This document shows positions 1-9,558 of a DNA stretch of 64,000 nt, piece by piece. The DNA is from Spirochaetales bacterium (GTDB lineage: Bacteria > Spirochaetota > Spirochaetia > Sphaerochaetales > Sphaerochaetaceae). A program made the position numbers and the translations under genes. Under the pieces are notes generated by a model, which worked only from the letters and a program-made list of their open reading frames with translations, did no database searches and was not told the DNA's origin. Location of the stretch: NCBI GenBank assembly GCA_028722305.1, contig JAQYHB010000002.1, forward strand, positions 1 through 64,000. Direction: 5' to 3'. Positions within the stretch are counted from its first letter, which is position 1; the number at the start of each line of letters is the position of its first letter.

Positions 1-137
1 CCTCCGCAATCGGCCTTCCGCCCCCGATTATCGCCGATTCCCCCCATTCCGTACAGGGAGAAGATCCCTTCAGGGGTCGCGTTTACCCTCCACTGTTGCT
101 CTTGCCGTTGCACTGTCGCACTTACTCGTTCAATCAA
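1..137 (-). CDS. Possible 5' end of an unrecognised gene downstream of pcrA (partial)
   Basis: Reading leftward from a TTG at 137, about 45 codons stay open to the window edge, starting 14 bases after the pcrA stop. The peptide contains stretches such as GIFSLYGMGGIGDNRGRK. A weak TGAGG lies upstream of the TTG; a GTG a few codons further in is an alternative start. I recognise no family. The case rests only on the open frame, its position at the end of the rimO-pcrA unit and plausible amino-acid composition, so this could be chance. Confidence 0.25.
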   Translation of the reverse strand, partial: MIERVSATVQRQEQQWRVNATPEGIFSLYGMGGIGDNRGRKADCG

Positions 138-151
138 CGAAATAATCAGCC

Positions 152-2467
152 TCAGTCGGCAATCCGCTCCAACTTCGCGTATTTGCTGATGAAGGTGGCC
201 TTCTTGCCACCATCAAACTGGACGACGACCACCTCGGGACCGCTCCCGCTTTTCACCTGCTGGACCGTACCAGGACCATAGCTTTCGCTGAGCACCCGCT
301 CGCCTGGATGGAAGATCGTCTGGCCGGCGCCATCGTCATGGGTCACCTGGAACTGGAATTTCTTCGTGGAGGGGCCGAACCCCTGGTGGAGCAGCACCGC
401 GCCACTGGTAATCCCCTCACGGCGTTTGCGCTTCTCCTCAAGCTGGTCCATACCCCGCCAGCCGCCACCCACCCCGTGCTTGTACAGCGCGGAGCCACGC
501 CGCCATCCTCCGGCGGGGAACAAGTCATCGTCATCCTCATACTTGGGAGCGCGCTCGTCATGCACCTCAACCAGACCAGGCTCAATCTCCTTCAGGAAGC
601 GCGAGGGCTGGGAGGGGTTGGTCTGCCCGTAACGCATGCGCTTTGCGGCGCTGCACAGCACAAGGTCCTTCCGCGCCCGGGTGACCGAGACATAAAACAG
701 GCGCCGCTCTTCCGTGCAGAGCGGATCCTCGTCCATGCTCATCATGCTGGGAAACAGCCCTTCTTCCAGACCGACGACGTAGACATGGTCGAATTCCAGA
801 CCCTTGGTGTTGTGCATGGTGATCAGCGTGACCCCTTCCTTGGCGCTCGGATCCAAGTACCCTACCGTGGTCGGGTCCAGTGCGAGGGTCTGGAGGAACT
901 CGGTCATGGCGCTCCAGTCAGAGCCGTACTGGCTCGCCTGGGTGACCAAGGTATCGAAGTCGGCCACCCGGGAACCCTCCTGGCTGGTCTTCCCTTCCTT
1001 GCGGTCCATGTCGGCGTAATAGCCATACAGGTTCGAGGCCCGGAACAGATGGTTCAACGCGTCGACCAGCCTGTTTTCCTTCAGCAGGTCGGAAGAATCC
1101 TCCAACAGTCGCAGGAAGGCATCCGCCCCCTCCTTGGCCTTTCCGGACAGAGGGGCGTTGGCAAGGCCCTCGACGCAGTTTCCGCCAGCGGCATCGATGG
1201 ATGCCTCGACCTTCGCCATGGCTCCGGGGCCAATTCCACGGGCCGGCTTGTTGATCATGCGTCTGAAACTGACGACATCCCTGGCATTCGAAAGCAGGTA
1301 CATCATCGCCAGACCGTCCTTGACCTGTTCACGGTCGTAGAACTTCAGCGCTCCCACCACCTTGTAAGGAATCCGGAATTCAGGAAGGGTAAAGACGTTC
1401 TCAAAGGAGCCGCTCTGGGCGTTGGTACGGAACAGGACGGCGGTATTGTCGTAGTCGCCGACGCTCTTGATCTTCTGGGCGACCAGCTCAGCCTCGGCGA
1501 CCTCGTCCTCCACGTAGTAGAGCTGGGGTTTCTGGATATCCTTGTTTTCGGTCCAGAGCTTCTTCAAGTCTCCCTTCTGGTGGTTGTGCCTGATTACGCT
1601 GTTGGCCAAATTGAGGATTGAGGGGGTCGAACGGTAGTTCTGCTCGAGCTTGATGACCCGGACATCCGGCCAACTCTTCTTGAAGGCGTCGATGTTGCCG
1701 ACCTCGGCGCCGCGGAAACGGTAGATGGACTGGTCGTCGTCACCGACGACGCAGACAAAGGAATGGGGGCCAACCAGCTTTTGCAGAAAGGCGAACTGGC
1801 AGGCATTGGTGTCCTGGTACTCGTCGACCAAGACCACCTGGTAGCGGTGATGGGCCCAGTCAGCCACTTCGGGATCGGTCAGCAACTGGGTCGATTTCAG
1901 GATCAGATCAGCGAAATCAACGTTCCCCGTACGGTCCAATGCCTTCTGGTAGCCCTCGTAGAACTGGGCGAGCTGGGCATTGCCACCTTTACGGACCATC
2001 TCTGGAGTAACGCCCTTGTCCTTCAGCAGCCCGATCTTCCGGCTCTGCTGCCGCAGGATTTTCGGATCCTGGTTGGGAAAGGTCTTCTTCAGCAGCTCGA
2101 AGCTGTCGCTGTCGTCGTAGATGGAGAAACGGGGGGAAAGGTTCGCCTTGTCGGAAAAGCGGCGGAGCATGAAGGCGCCGAAACCGTGGAAGGTGCGGAT
2201 GGTGGCGTGGGAGTCCGGCTCGTCGTCCCCCACCATCTTCAACACACGCTCCTGCATCTCCCCGGCGGCCTTGTTGGTGAAGGTCACTGCCAGGATCTTG
2301 TACGAGGGAATGCCGAGCTCTCGGATCGCGTAGGCGATCTTGGTGGTGATCACCCGAGTCTTTCCGGAGCCCGCGCCCGCGAGCACGAGCAGCGGATGGT
2401 CGAATTCCAGCACCGCTTCCTTCTGCGGGCCATTCAGTCCCGTGAGCATTTCCCCGATATCAGCCAT
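152..2467 (-). CDS. pcrA: UvrD/PcrA-type superfamily 1 DNA helicase
   Basis: ATP-dependent 3'-5' DNA helicase of the UvrD/Rep/PcrA group, acting in nucleotide excision repair and in clearing recombination or transcription roadblocks. The 771-residue protein has the full motif set: Walker A AGAGSGKT near residues 30-37, Walker B DEYQDTN near 215, GDDDQSIYRFRGA near 242, QNYRST, TMHNTKGLEF and VSVTRA toward the C-terminus. The last about 60 residues (GERVLSESYGPGTVQQV onward) look like the Tudor-like tail of PcrA proteins, which favours PcrA over Rep. The start overlaps the 3' end of rimO by 34 bases; an internal Met at residue 7 would reduce the overlap. Translational coupling to rimO is likely. 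Confidence 0.95.
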   Translation of the reverse strand: MADIGEMLTGLNGPQKEAVLEFDHPLLVLAGAGSGKTRVITTKIAYAIRELGIPSYKILAVTFTNKAAGEMQERVLKMVGDDEPDSHATIRTFHGFGAFMLRRFSDKANLSPRFSIYDDSDSFELLKKTFPNQDPKILRQQSRKIGLLKDKGVTPEMVRKGGNAQLAQFYEGYQKALDRTGNVDFADLILKSTQLLTDPEVADWAHHRYQVVLVDEYQDTNACQFAFLQKLVGPHSFVCVVGDDDQSIYRFRGAEVGNIDAFKKSWPDVRVIKLEQNYRSTPSILNLANSVIRHNHQKGDLKKLWTENKDIQKPQLYYVEDEVAEAELVAQKIKSVGDYDNTAVLFRTNAQSGSFENVFTLPEFRIPYKVVGALKFYDREQVKDGLAMMYLLSNARDVVSFRRMINKPARGIGPGAMAKVEASIDAAGGNCVEGLANAPLSGKAKEGADAFLRLLEDSSDLLKENRLVDALNHLFRASNLYGYYADMDRKEGKTSQEGSRVADFDTLVTQASQYGSDWSAMTEFLQTLALDPTTVGYLDPSAKEGVTLITMHNTKGLEFDHVYVVGLEEGLFPSMMSMDEDPLCTEERRLFYVSVTRARKDLVLCSAAKRMRYGQTNPSQPSRFLKEIEPGLVEVHDERAPKYEDDDDLFPAGGWRRGSALYKHGVGGGWRGMDQLEEKRKRREGITSGAVLLHQGFGPSTKKFQFQVTHDDGAGQTIFHPGERVLSESYGPGTVQQVKSGSGPEVVVVQFDGGKKATFISKYAKLERIAD

Positions 2468-3804
2468 GAGTCCTCCAACGCGACGGCTTCCAAGTCCATG
2501 TCCTTGACGGAACGAATGCCTGCCTTCACCACAGACCCGGGCTTCAGGTCTTTGCCGATGACAACCGTCAAGCCATCGACATCAGGAGCCTGGCTGTAGA
2601 TGCGGCCCAGGGCGAGCTCCTCGCCCTTGACCTGTTCCTCGATCAGAACAGGAAAGCTCTTGCCGACAAAGCGTTCCAGCCGCTTGTGGCTGATCTCGCT
2701 CTGCAGGCTTTCCAGCTCCTCCTTATATATTACCGCCTTCTTGTGGGCAGCGGCGTGTTCTTTCCCATTGCGCATCTTGTAGCCCTTGGTCCCCTGTTCC
2801 CTGCTGTAACAGAAGACTCCCATCCAATCGAACCGGGCCTTCTTGAGGAACTCCTTGACCGTCCGCTGGCTCTCCTCGGTCTCGCCGGGGAAACCGGTCA
2901 TGATCGTGGTACGGATCACCGCATCAGGAAGCTCCTTGCGGATCGAGTCGACCAAGGCCAGGTAGGTTTCCGGGTTCCCCACCCTTCCCATCCTGGAGAG
3001 CACCTCGCTCGCCGCGTGCTGCATCGGCACATCGAAATAGGGCATCACCTTGTCCTCGTGTTCCTTGACAAAGGAGGGAAGCCAATCGGGAAACCAATCC
3101 GGGTGGATGTAGAGCATGCGATACCGGAACTGCCCGGGAATCCGGACCAAAGCCTCCATCAGTTCGCGGAAGTGGCGCTTGCCATCCCAGTCGGAGCCGT
3201 AGGCGGCAAGATCCTGGGCGATAATGTTGATTTCCCTGATGCCCTTGTCGGCAAGCCCCCGCGTTTCCTCGAGAATCTGGTCCATCGGGCGGCTGCGGAG
3301 CTCGCCCCGGATCAGGGGGATGGCGCAGTAGGAGCACCAGTGGTTGCAGCCCTCGCTGATCTTCAGGAAGGCGCTGCCAGGGTAGCCGAACAGCTCGTCA
3401 CGCTGCCACGCATCGTTGTCCGGATCGGGATACTCGGGCACTAGCTCGGCGCGTTTGCCCTCTTCCACCTGGTCGACCACAGCCCCGATTTCCTTCAGGT
3501 CACGGTTCCCGAAAATGGCGTCCGCCTCGGGAAGCTCCTTGAACAGTTCGTCGGCGTAGCGTTGGGCCATGCATCCGGTCACCACGAACTTGGCTTTGGA
3601 ATTCTGTTTCCTCAGGGCGAAAAACGTGTTGACGCTCTCCTCCCGGGCGGTGTCGATAAACCCACAGGTATTGACCAAGACCAGATCCGCCTCCCCGACC
3701 TCCTCGGTCCGCTCGTACCCTTTCGCCTCCAATTGCTTCAGCATCACCTCGGCGTCAACCTGGTTCTTCGCGCATCCCAGGCTCTCGATATAGACCTTCC
3801 TCAC
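2434..3804 (-). CDS. rimO: Ribosomal protein S12 methylthiotransferase RimO
   Basis: Radical SAM enzyme that adds a methylthio group to an aspartate of ribosomal protein S12. The 456 residues match the family length. The N-terminal UPF0004 domain has its three cluster cysteines at about 11 (SLGCAKNQVD), 47 (VNTCGF) and 78 (VTGCMAQRY). The radical SAM cluster is CNHWCSYC at 153-160. The C-terminus carries a TRAM-like RNA-binding domain with the expected GRIYSQAPDVDG segment. The SLGCAKNQVDAE signature separates RimO from MiaB. First gene of a rimO-pcrA unit, with pcrA starting inside its last codons. Confidence 0.95.
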   Translation of the reverse strand: MRKVYIESLGCAKNQVDAEVMLKQLEAKGYERTEEVGEADLVLVNTCGFIDTAREESVNTFFALRKQNSKAKFVVTGCMAQRYADELFKELPEADAIFGNRDLKEIGAVVDQVEEGKRAELVPEYPDPDNDAWQRDELFGYPGSAFLKISEGCNHWCSYCAIPLIRGELRSRPMDQILEETRGLADKGIREINIIAQDLAAYGSDWDGKRHFRELMEALVRIPGQFRYRMLYIHPDWFPDWLPSFVKEHEDKVMPYFDVPMQHAASEVLSRMGRVGNPETYLALVDSIRKELPDAVIRTTIMTGFPGETEESQRTVKEFLKKARFDWMGVFCYSREQGTKGYKMRNGKEHAAAHKKAVIYKEELESLQSEISHKRLERFVGKSFPVLIEEQVKGEELALGRIYSQAPDVDGLTVVIGKDLKPGSVVKAGIRSVKDMDLEAVALEDSWLISGKCSRD

Positions 3805-4172
3805 GTTTCGGCTCCTCGGCTACCAACCTTACCCTAGATAGGAGGCATCACGCAAGGGCGTTTTCCGCTAACTTATTCCCTTTCAACGGTTTGTTTTTTC
3901 TTTCCTCACACATGCCCCGCTGTCGATCGAGGCGAAATCCAAAACAACGGATTTTCGCAACCATCAAGGTCAAATATGTGAAACAAGTGAAAATTTTGTA
4001 TGTTTATACGGAAGCAGATGCAAATCATCTTCTTTAACCGCAATCAAATAGCATTTTTATTCAGCTCTTTATTGCCACAAGTATGCTCTTGGGATATGAT
4101 TACACCGAATGTTTTTACAGGGGCCTTTTGTCCCCTTCTTTGCATGAACAAACCAGAACTCAGAGGAAAGTA
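3805..4172 (+). promoter_or_regulatory. Intergenic region with promoter of the opp operon
   Basis: The gap between divergent rimO and oppB is AT-rich compared with its surroundings and holds no gene I can support. A good sigma70-type promoter faces oppB: TTGCCA at 4072-4077, a 17-base spacer, and TATGAT at 4095-4100. This predicts a start near 4107 and a leader of about 65 bases with a short GGGG/CCCC hairpin around 4120-4136 before the AGAGGAAAG ribosome site at 4162-4170. The rimO promoter should lie at the left end but I could not place it. Confidence 0.6.
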
Positions 4173-5102
4173 ATGGCGAAGTATATTGTCAAGAGAATCA
4201 TTGGCATGATTCCTACCATGCTGATCATCATCACCTTGAGCTTCTTCATCGTACGTATCGCCCCCGGCGGTCCGTTTGCTTCGGAGAGAGCGCTCACGGA
4301 GACCATCCAGAAAAACATCGAGGCGAAGTACCACATGGACGAACCCCTCGTCAAGCAGTATGGGCGGTATCTGTTCGATGTCTTGCGAGGGGACCTTGGC
4401 CCTTCCTACAAGTATAAGGATTATGACGTCAACTACTATATCGGACACAGCCTTCCCAACTCGATGGCGCTTGGTTCCATCGCGATGATGCTGGCGATCC
4501 TGGTCGGCGTCACGCTGGGCATCCTGGCAGCCGTCTACCAGAACAGCTGGATCGACTATCTCTGCATGGCGCTCGCGGTGCTAGGCATATCGATTCCGCT
4601 GTTTGTCATAGCCCCGGTCCTGCAGCTGATATTCAGCTTGAAGCTCGGCTGGTTCCCGACCAGTGGCTGGGTGACCACCGGAGAGGGATGGAAGACGGTC
4701 GTGCTCCCCACCATCGCCCTCTCGTTCAGCTACTTCGCCACCATCGCGCGTCTGACCCGTTCCTCCATGCTGGAAACGCTCCGCAGCGACTACATCCGCA
4801 CCGCGAAGGCAAAGGGCATGAAGGGTTCCACCATCGTTCTGAAGCACGCCATGAAGGGCGCCATGCTCCCGATTGTCAGCTACCTTGGTCCCGCGTTCGC
4901 GGGCATCATGACAGGTTCGGTCGTCGTCGAGCAGATCTTCCGCGTGCCAGGCCTCGGCAAGTTCTTCGTGCAGAGCTCGTTCAACCGTGACTACACGCTG
5001 ATTGTCGGTGTCGTCATCGTCTACTCGGTGATCCTGATCATCGCCAACCTGATTGTCGATATCATCTACGCGTTGCTTGATCCCCGCATCGCCTACAAAT
5101 AA
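4173..5102 (+). CDS. oppB: Oligopeptide ABC transporter permease OppB
   Basis: Inner-membrane permease of a peptide importer, 309 residues. N-terminal MAKYIVKRIIGMIPTMLII is the typical OppB first helix, followed by a periplasmic stretch, five more helices and the EAA-type coupling loop (DYIRTAKAKGMKGSTIV). The C-terminus DIIYALLDPRIAYK is the standard OppB/DppB ending. The ATG at 4173 was chosen over an upstream in-frame start at 4083 because it follows AGAGGAAAG and begins the conserved first helix. First gene of oppBCDF, 11 bases before oppC. Confidence 0.93.
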   Translation: MAKYIVKRIIGMIPTMLIIITLSFFIVRIAPGGPFASERALTETIQKNIEAKYHMDEPLVKQYGRYLFDVLRGDLGPSYKYKDYDVNYYIGHSLPNSMALGSIAMMLAILVGVTLGILAAVYQNSWIDYLCMALAVLGISIPLFVIAPVLQLIFSLKLGWFPTSGWVTTGEGWKTVVLPTIALSFSYFATIARLTRSSMLETLRSDYIRTAKAKGMKGSTIVLKHAMKGAMLPIVSYLGPAFAGIMTGSVVVEQIFRVPGLGKFFVQSSFNRDYTLIVGVVIVYSVILIIANLIVDIIYALLDPRIAYK

Positions 5103-5113
5103 GGAGACCTGAC

Positions 5114-6712
5114 ATGTTTTTCAAGAAAAAGAACCAGAAAGCGGTCAATGAATTCAATCAGGTCATCGAAGGGAACAGCCTTACCAAAGACGCATGGAAG
5201 CGTTTGAGAAAGAACAAGATGGCGGTCATCGGCATGATCGTCGTCATCGTGTACGCGTTGATCGCCCTGAGCGCCTCGATCCTTCCAATCCACCGCTATG
5301 ACGAAATCATCCTTGACCACCAGAACCTTCCCCCCTCGCTCACCAAGACGGCGGGAGAACTGATGATGAAGAACCGCCTGCAGGGCGTCTACTTCGACGC
5401 ATGGAAGGCCGGCGAGCTGAAGGTGACCGATGAGGAGTCCCGGCAAATCAACGAATGGATCCAGCAGAACGAGTCCACCAAGGTCTGGAACTGGGTATAT
5501 GACGAAGGAGAGCGGCAGCGCGAGGCTGGTACCTTCACCTTCAACAAGAGCGCGCAGCGCATCTATGACCGCCTGGTGAAGAAAATCAACACCGACCTGC
5601 TGGTCTCCGTGACCAAGGCCTGGTATGTTACCGACGCGGGCAAGCGGGTCAGCTTGCAGAAGATGAGCTCTGATGAACTCGCCCAGATCTACGCAGACAT
5701 GCTCGGCATGGACAAGCAGGCAATCGTCGACGCCACCAACAAGGAGGTCGAGACCGCCATGGTCAACGACCTGAAGGCCAGGAATCCCGAGATGAGCGAC
5801 GAGGATGCCAACGCCAACGTCGAGTTGGAGATGGAAAGCCGTGGCGACAAGGCCATCGAGAGCACGAAGCAGAGCAACCTGTACGGCAAGATCATCCTTC
5901 AAGGCACCAAGAGCCTGAAGAAATCGCTGGAGGCCAAGGCCACGGAGGGTTCCATCAAGTTCCCGTTCAACGAGACCACGCAGGTCAACGACCGCCTGAT
6001 CCTGAAGGTCAAGGCGACCAAAATGCACGAGCGCAGATATCTGCTCGGCACCGACTATGTCGGACGTGACATGCTCAGCCGCGTGATCTATGGGGGACAG
6101 GTCTCCATCTCGATCGGTCTCGTCGGGGCCATCACCAGCGTGCTGATCGGCATTCTGGTCGGATCCCTGGCCGGATACCTGGGAGGGAAGATCGACTATG
6201 TGCTGATGAGATTCGTCGACATCATGTACGGACTTCCCTACATGCTGCTGGTCATCATCTGCATGGCCATCTTCGGCAGGAACATCATGAATCTCTTCAT
6301 AGCGCTCGCCATGGTAAGCTGGCTCACCATAGCCCGTATGGTCCGCGGCCAGATCATGAGCTTGAAGAACAGCGAGTTTGTCGAGGCCGCTCGCTCCATG
6401 GGGGCCTCTACCGCGAGGATCATCGCGCGCCACATGATTCCGAACTCGCTTTCGGTCATCATCGTCTATACGACGCTGCGTGTCCCCTCCTTCATCATGC
6501 AGGAGTCCTTCCTGTCGTTCCTTGGCCTTGGCGTCTCGGCGCCGTTCACCTCCTGGGGTTCCCTCGTCGGTGACGCGGTCGACGCCATGACCCTGTATCC
6601 CTGGAGATTGCTCTTCCCCGCCGCTGTCATGACGATCTTCCTCTTCGCCATGAACTTCTTCGGTGATGGTCTCCGCGACGCCTTCGACCCGCAGTCGAAG
6701 AACCAGCAGTAA
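5114..6712 (+). CDS. oppC: Oligopeptide ABC transporter permease OppC with large inserted extracytoplasmic domain
   Basis: Second permease of the Opp importer. At 532 residues it is much longer than the usual about 300. Residues 1-60 hold the cytosolic N-terminus and first helix (MAVIGMIVVIVYALIALSAS). Residues of about 65-310 are an extra hydrophilic, charged, probably helical region with no membrane segment. The standard OppC core resumes at YLLGTDYVGRDMLSRVIYGG, with the EAA loop (EAARSMGASTARIIARHMIP) and final helices. By topology the insert should lie outside the cytoplasmic membrane, where it could contact the binding protein or envelope. The reading frame is continuous and codon use looks uniform, so this is not an assembly artefact. 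Confidence 0.92.
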   Translation: MFFKKKNQKAVNEFNQVIEGNSLTKDAWKRLRKNKMAVIGMIVVIVYALIALSASILPIHRYDEIILDHQNLPPSLTKTAGELMMKNRLQGVYFDAWKAGELKVTDEESRQINEWIQQNESTKVWNWVYDEGERQREAGTFTFNKSAQRIYDRLVKKINTDLLVSVTKAWYVTDAGKRVSLQKMSSDELAQIYADMLGMDKQAIVDATNKEVETAMVNDLKARNPEMSDEDANANVELEMESRGDKAIESTKQSNLYGKIILQGTKSLKKSLEAKATEGSIKFPFNETTQVNDRLILKVKATKMHERRYLLGTDYVGRDMLSRVIYGGQVSISIGLVGAITSVLIGILVGSLAGYLGGKIDYVLMRFVDIMYGLPYMLLVIICMAIFGRNIMNLFIALAMVSWLTIARMVRGQIMSLKNSEFVEAARSMGASTARIIARHMIPNSLSVIIVYTTLRVPSFIMQESFLSFLGLGVSAPFTSWGSLVGDAVDAMTLYPWRLLFPAAVMTIFLFAMNFFGDGLRDAFDPQSKNQQ

Positions 6713-6723
6713 GAGGTGCAGCC

Positions 6724-7758
6724 ATGTTGATTGAAAACGCCAAGACCGTCCTTTCGGTCCAAGATTTGAAAACCTACTTCAGGACTGACGCCGGCATCGT
6801 CAAGGCGGTCGATGGAGTCTCCTTCGACCTGCACGAGGAAGAGACGCTCGGCATCGTCGGCGAGTCAGGATCCGGCAAGAGCGTCACCAACCTCTCGATC
6901 ATGCGTCTGATCCCCATGCCCCCAGGCAAGATTGTGGGCGGACACATCTATTTCGACGGACAGGATATCGTCAGCATGCCCGAGAGCCAGCTCCGGAACA
7001 TCCGGGGCAACAAGGTCAGCATGATCTTCCAGGACCCGATGACAAGCCTGAACCCGTTCCTCCGCATCTCCACGCAGATGATCGAGACGATCCGCCTGCA
7101 CGAGAAAGGGGTCAGCAAGAAAGAGGCGCTCGAGCGCTCCATCAACCTGCTGAAACAGGTCGGCATCCCGGCGGCCGAGAGCAGGATCTTCTGCTATCCC
7201 CACCAGTTCTCAGGCGGCATGAGACAGAGGGTCATGATCGCCATGGCCCTTTCCTGCAAGGCGGAGGTGCTGATTGCCGATGAGCCGACCACTGCTTTGG
7301 ACGTCACCATCCAGGCCCAGATCCTGGAGCTGATCAAGGACATGTCCGCCAAGCACCACACCGCCGTCATCATCATCACCCACGACCTCGGCGTCGTCGC
7401 CGGCATGTGCGACCGCGTCTGCGTCATGTACGCCGGCCGCATCGTCGAGGAAGCCCTGACGGACGACCTGTTCGCCAATCCGATGCATCCCTACACGGAG
7501 GGCCTGATCGCCTCGGTGCCGCATATGGACCCCTCCAAGAAGAAGGAACGCCTTTTCTCCATCGAAGGCCAGCCGCCGAATGTCATCGACCTGAAGCCCT
7601 GCTGCCCCTTCTATCCCCGTTGTCACAAATGCCAGAGCATCTGCGAGAAGGCATATCCTCCGAAGCACGAGGAGCATAACGCGCACAGCGTCTCCTGCTG
7701 GCTGTACGCTACGGAAGAACAGAAGAAACAGGCCCTTGAGGAGGTCAATGCAAGATGA
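6724..7758 (+). CDS. oppD: Oligopeptide ABC transporter ATPase OppD
   Basis: One of two ATPases powering the Opp importer. The 344-residue protein has Walker A GESGSGKS at about 46-53, Q-loop [11 protein letters not shown], signature FSGGMRQR, Walker [13 protein letters not shown] and the switch His in [13 protein letters not shown]. The C-terminal tail with clustered cysteines ([15 protein letters not shown]) is the oligopeptide/dipeptide ATPase extension of this subfamily. It starts 11 bases after oppC, and its last four bases overlap oppF (ATGA). Confidence 0.94.
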   Translation: MLIENAKTVLSVQDLKTYFRTDAGIVKAVDGVSFDLHEEETLGIVGESGSGKSVTNLSIMRLIPMPPGKIVGGHIYFDGQDIVSMPESQLRNIRGNKVSMIFQDPMTSLNPFLRISTQMIETIRLHEKGVSKKEALERSINLLKQVGIPAAESRIFCYPHQFSGGMRQRVMIAMALSCKAEVLIADEPTTALDVTIQAQILELIKDMSAKHHTAVIIITHDLGVVAGMCDRVCVMYAGRIVEEALTDDLFANPMHPYTEGLIASVPHMDPSKKKERLFSIEGQPPNVIDLKPCCPFYPRCHKCQSICEKAYPPKHEEHNAHSVSCWLYATEEQKKQALEEVNAR

Positions 7759-8789
7759 GCGAACAGAAAGAACCGTTACTCAGAGTCGTCGGACTCAAAC
7801 AGTACTTCCCCATCCGCGCCGGTTTCTTCAACCGTGAGGTAGGGTATATCCGCGCGGTCGACGACGTCTCCTTCGACGTCTATCCCGGCGAAACGCTTGG
7901 CATCGTCGGCGAGTCCGGCTGTGGCAAGTCGACCACCGTCAGAAGCCTCAGCCAGCTTTACAAGCCTACCGCTGGAGAGGTCTGGTTCCATGGCAAGGAC
8001 CTCTGCAAGGCGAGCGAAAAGGAGCTTCTGCTTGCCCGCAAGGACATGCAGATGATCTTCCAGGACCCGTATGCATCCCTCGATCCCCGCATGACCGTCC
8101 GATCGATCATCGGCGAGCCGCTGCACATCTACAACAACCGCGGCATGCTGGACCACAAGTGGACCGAAAACGAAATCGAGCAGCGCGTTGAGGACCTGAT
8201 GGAACGTTGCGGCCTGAACAAGATGTTCAAGAACCGCTACCCGCATGAGTTCTCCGGCGGCCAGCGGCAACGCATCGGCATCGCCCGGGCCCTTGCACTG
8301 AACCCGCAGATCATCCTTGCCGACGAGCCGGTTTCCGCCTTGGATGTCTCCATCCAGGCCCAGATCCTTAACCTGCTTGGCGACCTGCAGCAGGAGCTAG
8401 GCCTGACCTACATCTTCATTGCCCACGACCTCGCGGTCATCCAGCACATCTCCACCCGTGTCATGGTCATGTACCTCGGCGCCGCGATGGAGACCGCGGA
8501 CGCGTTGGAGCTGTACGCCAACCCGCTGCATCCTTACACCCAGGCCCTGCTCTCCGCGGCACCGATTCCCGACCCGAAGGTCGAACGGCAACGCCAGCGC
8601 ATCATCCTGACCGGTGACGTGCCTTCGCCTGACAAGGAATACGAGGGTTGCAGGTTCTACGACCGCTGTCCGAAGAAGATGGAGTTCTGCAAGAACCACA
8701 TCCCCTCTTTCCACGAGGTCAAACCAGGGCACAAGGTCAACTGCTGGCTCTTTGATCCCGACTTGCAGAAAAAGCAGGCGGAAAACTAG
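7755..8789 (+). CDS. oppF: Oligopeptide ABC transporter ATPase OppF
   Basis: Partner ATPase of OppD, 344 residues. Walker A GESGCGKS, Q-loop IFQDPYASLDPRM, signature FSGGQRQR, Walker B ILADEPVSALD and the H-loop AHDLAVIQHIS are present. The C-terminal extension with CRFYDRCPKKMEFC matches OppF/DppF. It overlaps oppD by four bases, so the two are probably translated together. It ends the oppBCDF unit; the binding-protein gene oppA follows after a convergent gene and has its own promoter. Confidence 0.94.
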   Translation: MSEQKEPLLRVVGLKQYFPIRAGFFNREVGYIRAVDDVSFDVYPGETLGIVGESGCGKSTTVRSLSQLYKPTAGEVWFHGKDLCKASEKELLLARKDMQMIFQDPYASLDPRMTVRSIIGEPLHIYNNRGMLDHKWTENEIEQRVEDLMERCGLNKMFKNRYPHEFSGGQRQRIGIARALALNPQIILADEPVSALDVSIQAQILNLLGDLQQELGLTYIFIAHDLAVIQHISTRVMVMYLGAAMETADALELYANPLHPYTQALLSAAPIPDPKVERQRQRIILTGDVPSPDKEYEGCRFYDRCPKKMEFCKNHIPSFHEVKPGHKVNCWLFDPDLQKKQAEN

Positions 8790-8805
8790 TCCGGTCACCC
8801 GAGGT

Positions 8806-8858
8806 GGAAGGGGCTGTTGCGAAACGAAGGTTCGTGACAGTCCCTTCCTGTATACAGG
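8806..8858. terminator. Hairpins between oppF and a convergent gene
   Basis: A long hairpin pairs 8806-8817 (GGAAGGGGCTGT) with 8837-8848 (ACAGTCCCTTCC, one mismatch), with an inner CGAA/TTCG stem. It is followed by a perfect 12-base palindrome CCTGTATACAGG at 8847-8858. There is no clear T-run on either side, so it may act as an mRNA end-protecting or bidirectional termination structure between the convergent genes. Confidence 0.55.
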
Positions 8859-8861
8859 CTG

Positions 8862-9416
8862 TCAATCCCGGAAAGAGACGTGGAGGTCCTGGTCGACCGG
8901 CCGGTCGACATCCAGGGCCAATCCGCTGACCGCGCTGATTGCCTGGGCCGCCCGCTCGGTACGCCCTAGGCTGCTCCGCTCGGGGATGATCTCGATGGTG
9001 TGGCTCTCGTCATCCCTGGTCACCAAGCTGAAGACCACCATCGCTTTCTTGTGGCGCCTGCGGTTGGGCTTCGCGTCCGCTTTCGCGTCGCCTTTGACGA
9101 AATGGGTGATGGTCAGGCCTTTGATTTCCTCGTAGGGGAAAACCCTCTTTTTGACAAATGGCCCGAAGCCAAACAAGGAAACCACCATCTTCTTTTGAGG
9201 GTCGAATATCCATCCCTCCCGATAGAGCAAGCCGAAGAAGCAGAGCAGGGAACAGACAATGGGAACCGCGAACGAGCCGGTGGCCTCCGGATCGCGCATG
9301 GTCACCACCATTCCCCAAAGGAAAAAAGCGAGGAAAAGCGCGTATAGGACCTTCCGGAACGAGGTCGCCTGATACGCAATCTCGCCAGCCTTCCGTTTTG
9401 TCGTCATCTGAATCAT
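8862..9416 (-). CDS. Hypothetical membrane protein with two helices and a PH-like domain
   Basis: Unrecognised 184-residue protein. Two hydrophobic segments (about residues 22-38 and 49-66) form an N-terminal hairpin. A soluble domain follows with a beta-rich pattern like bacterial PH-like domains (MVVSLFGFGPFVKKRVFPYEEIKGL). It contains a basic patch PNRRRHKKAM. The start at 9416 is six bases after GGAGGAG. It is convergent with oppF, with its promoter region facing oppA. Membrane location is well supported; the PH-like assignment is tentative and no function can be named. Confidence 0.7.
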   Translation of the reverse strand: MIQMTTKRKAGEIAYQATSFRKVLYALFLAFFLWGMVVTMRDPEATGSFAVPIVCSLLCFFGLLYREGWIFDPQKKMVVSLFGFGPFVKKRVFPYEEIKGLTITHFVKGDAKADAKPNRRRHKKAMVVFSLVTRDDESHTIEIIPERSSLGRTERAAQAISAVSGLALDVDRPVDQDLHVSFRD

Positions 9417-9464
9417 TCTTCGCTCCTCCCATATACACCAAACTGCATTTTTTTACAGATTTTT

Positions 9465-9558
9465 TTGCAAACAGTTTGATTTTTTAGGGAAATGATGGTG
9501 TAATGTACTCTAAGATATTTTTGGTATTTTGAATACCATGATGAAGGAGATTCAGTCT
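9465..9558 (+). promoter_or_regulatory. Promoter and leader region of oppA
   Basis: The T-rich gap upstream of oppA holds a candidate promoter, TTGATT at 9476-9481 and TGTAAT at 9499-9504, 17 bases apart. A perfect small hairpin GGTATT-TTG-AATACC spans 9523-9537. A strong ribosome site AAGGAG at 9544-9549 precedes the ATG at 9559. Its own promoter would let the binding protein be made in excess over OppBCDF. Confidence 0.45.

Noticed and set aside
308-1621. A 437-codon open frame opposite pcrA
   Set aside because: Antisense shadow with no recognisable domain and no ribosome site.
3805-4172. Possible tRNA or small RNA gene in the AT-rich gap
   Set aside because: No cloverleaf arms or T-loop sequence could be found; the region is explained by promoter and leader of oppB.
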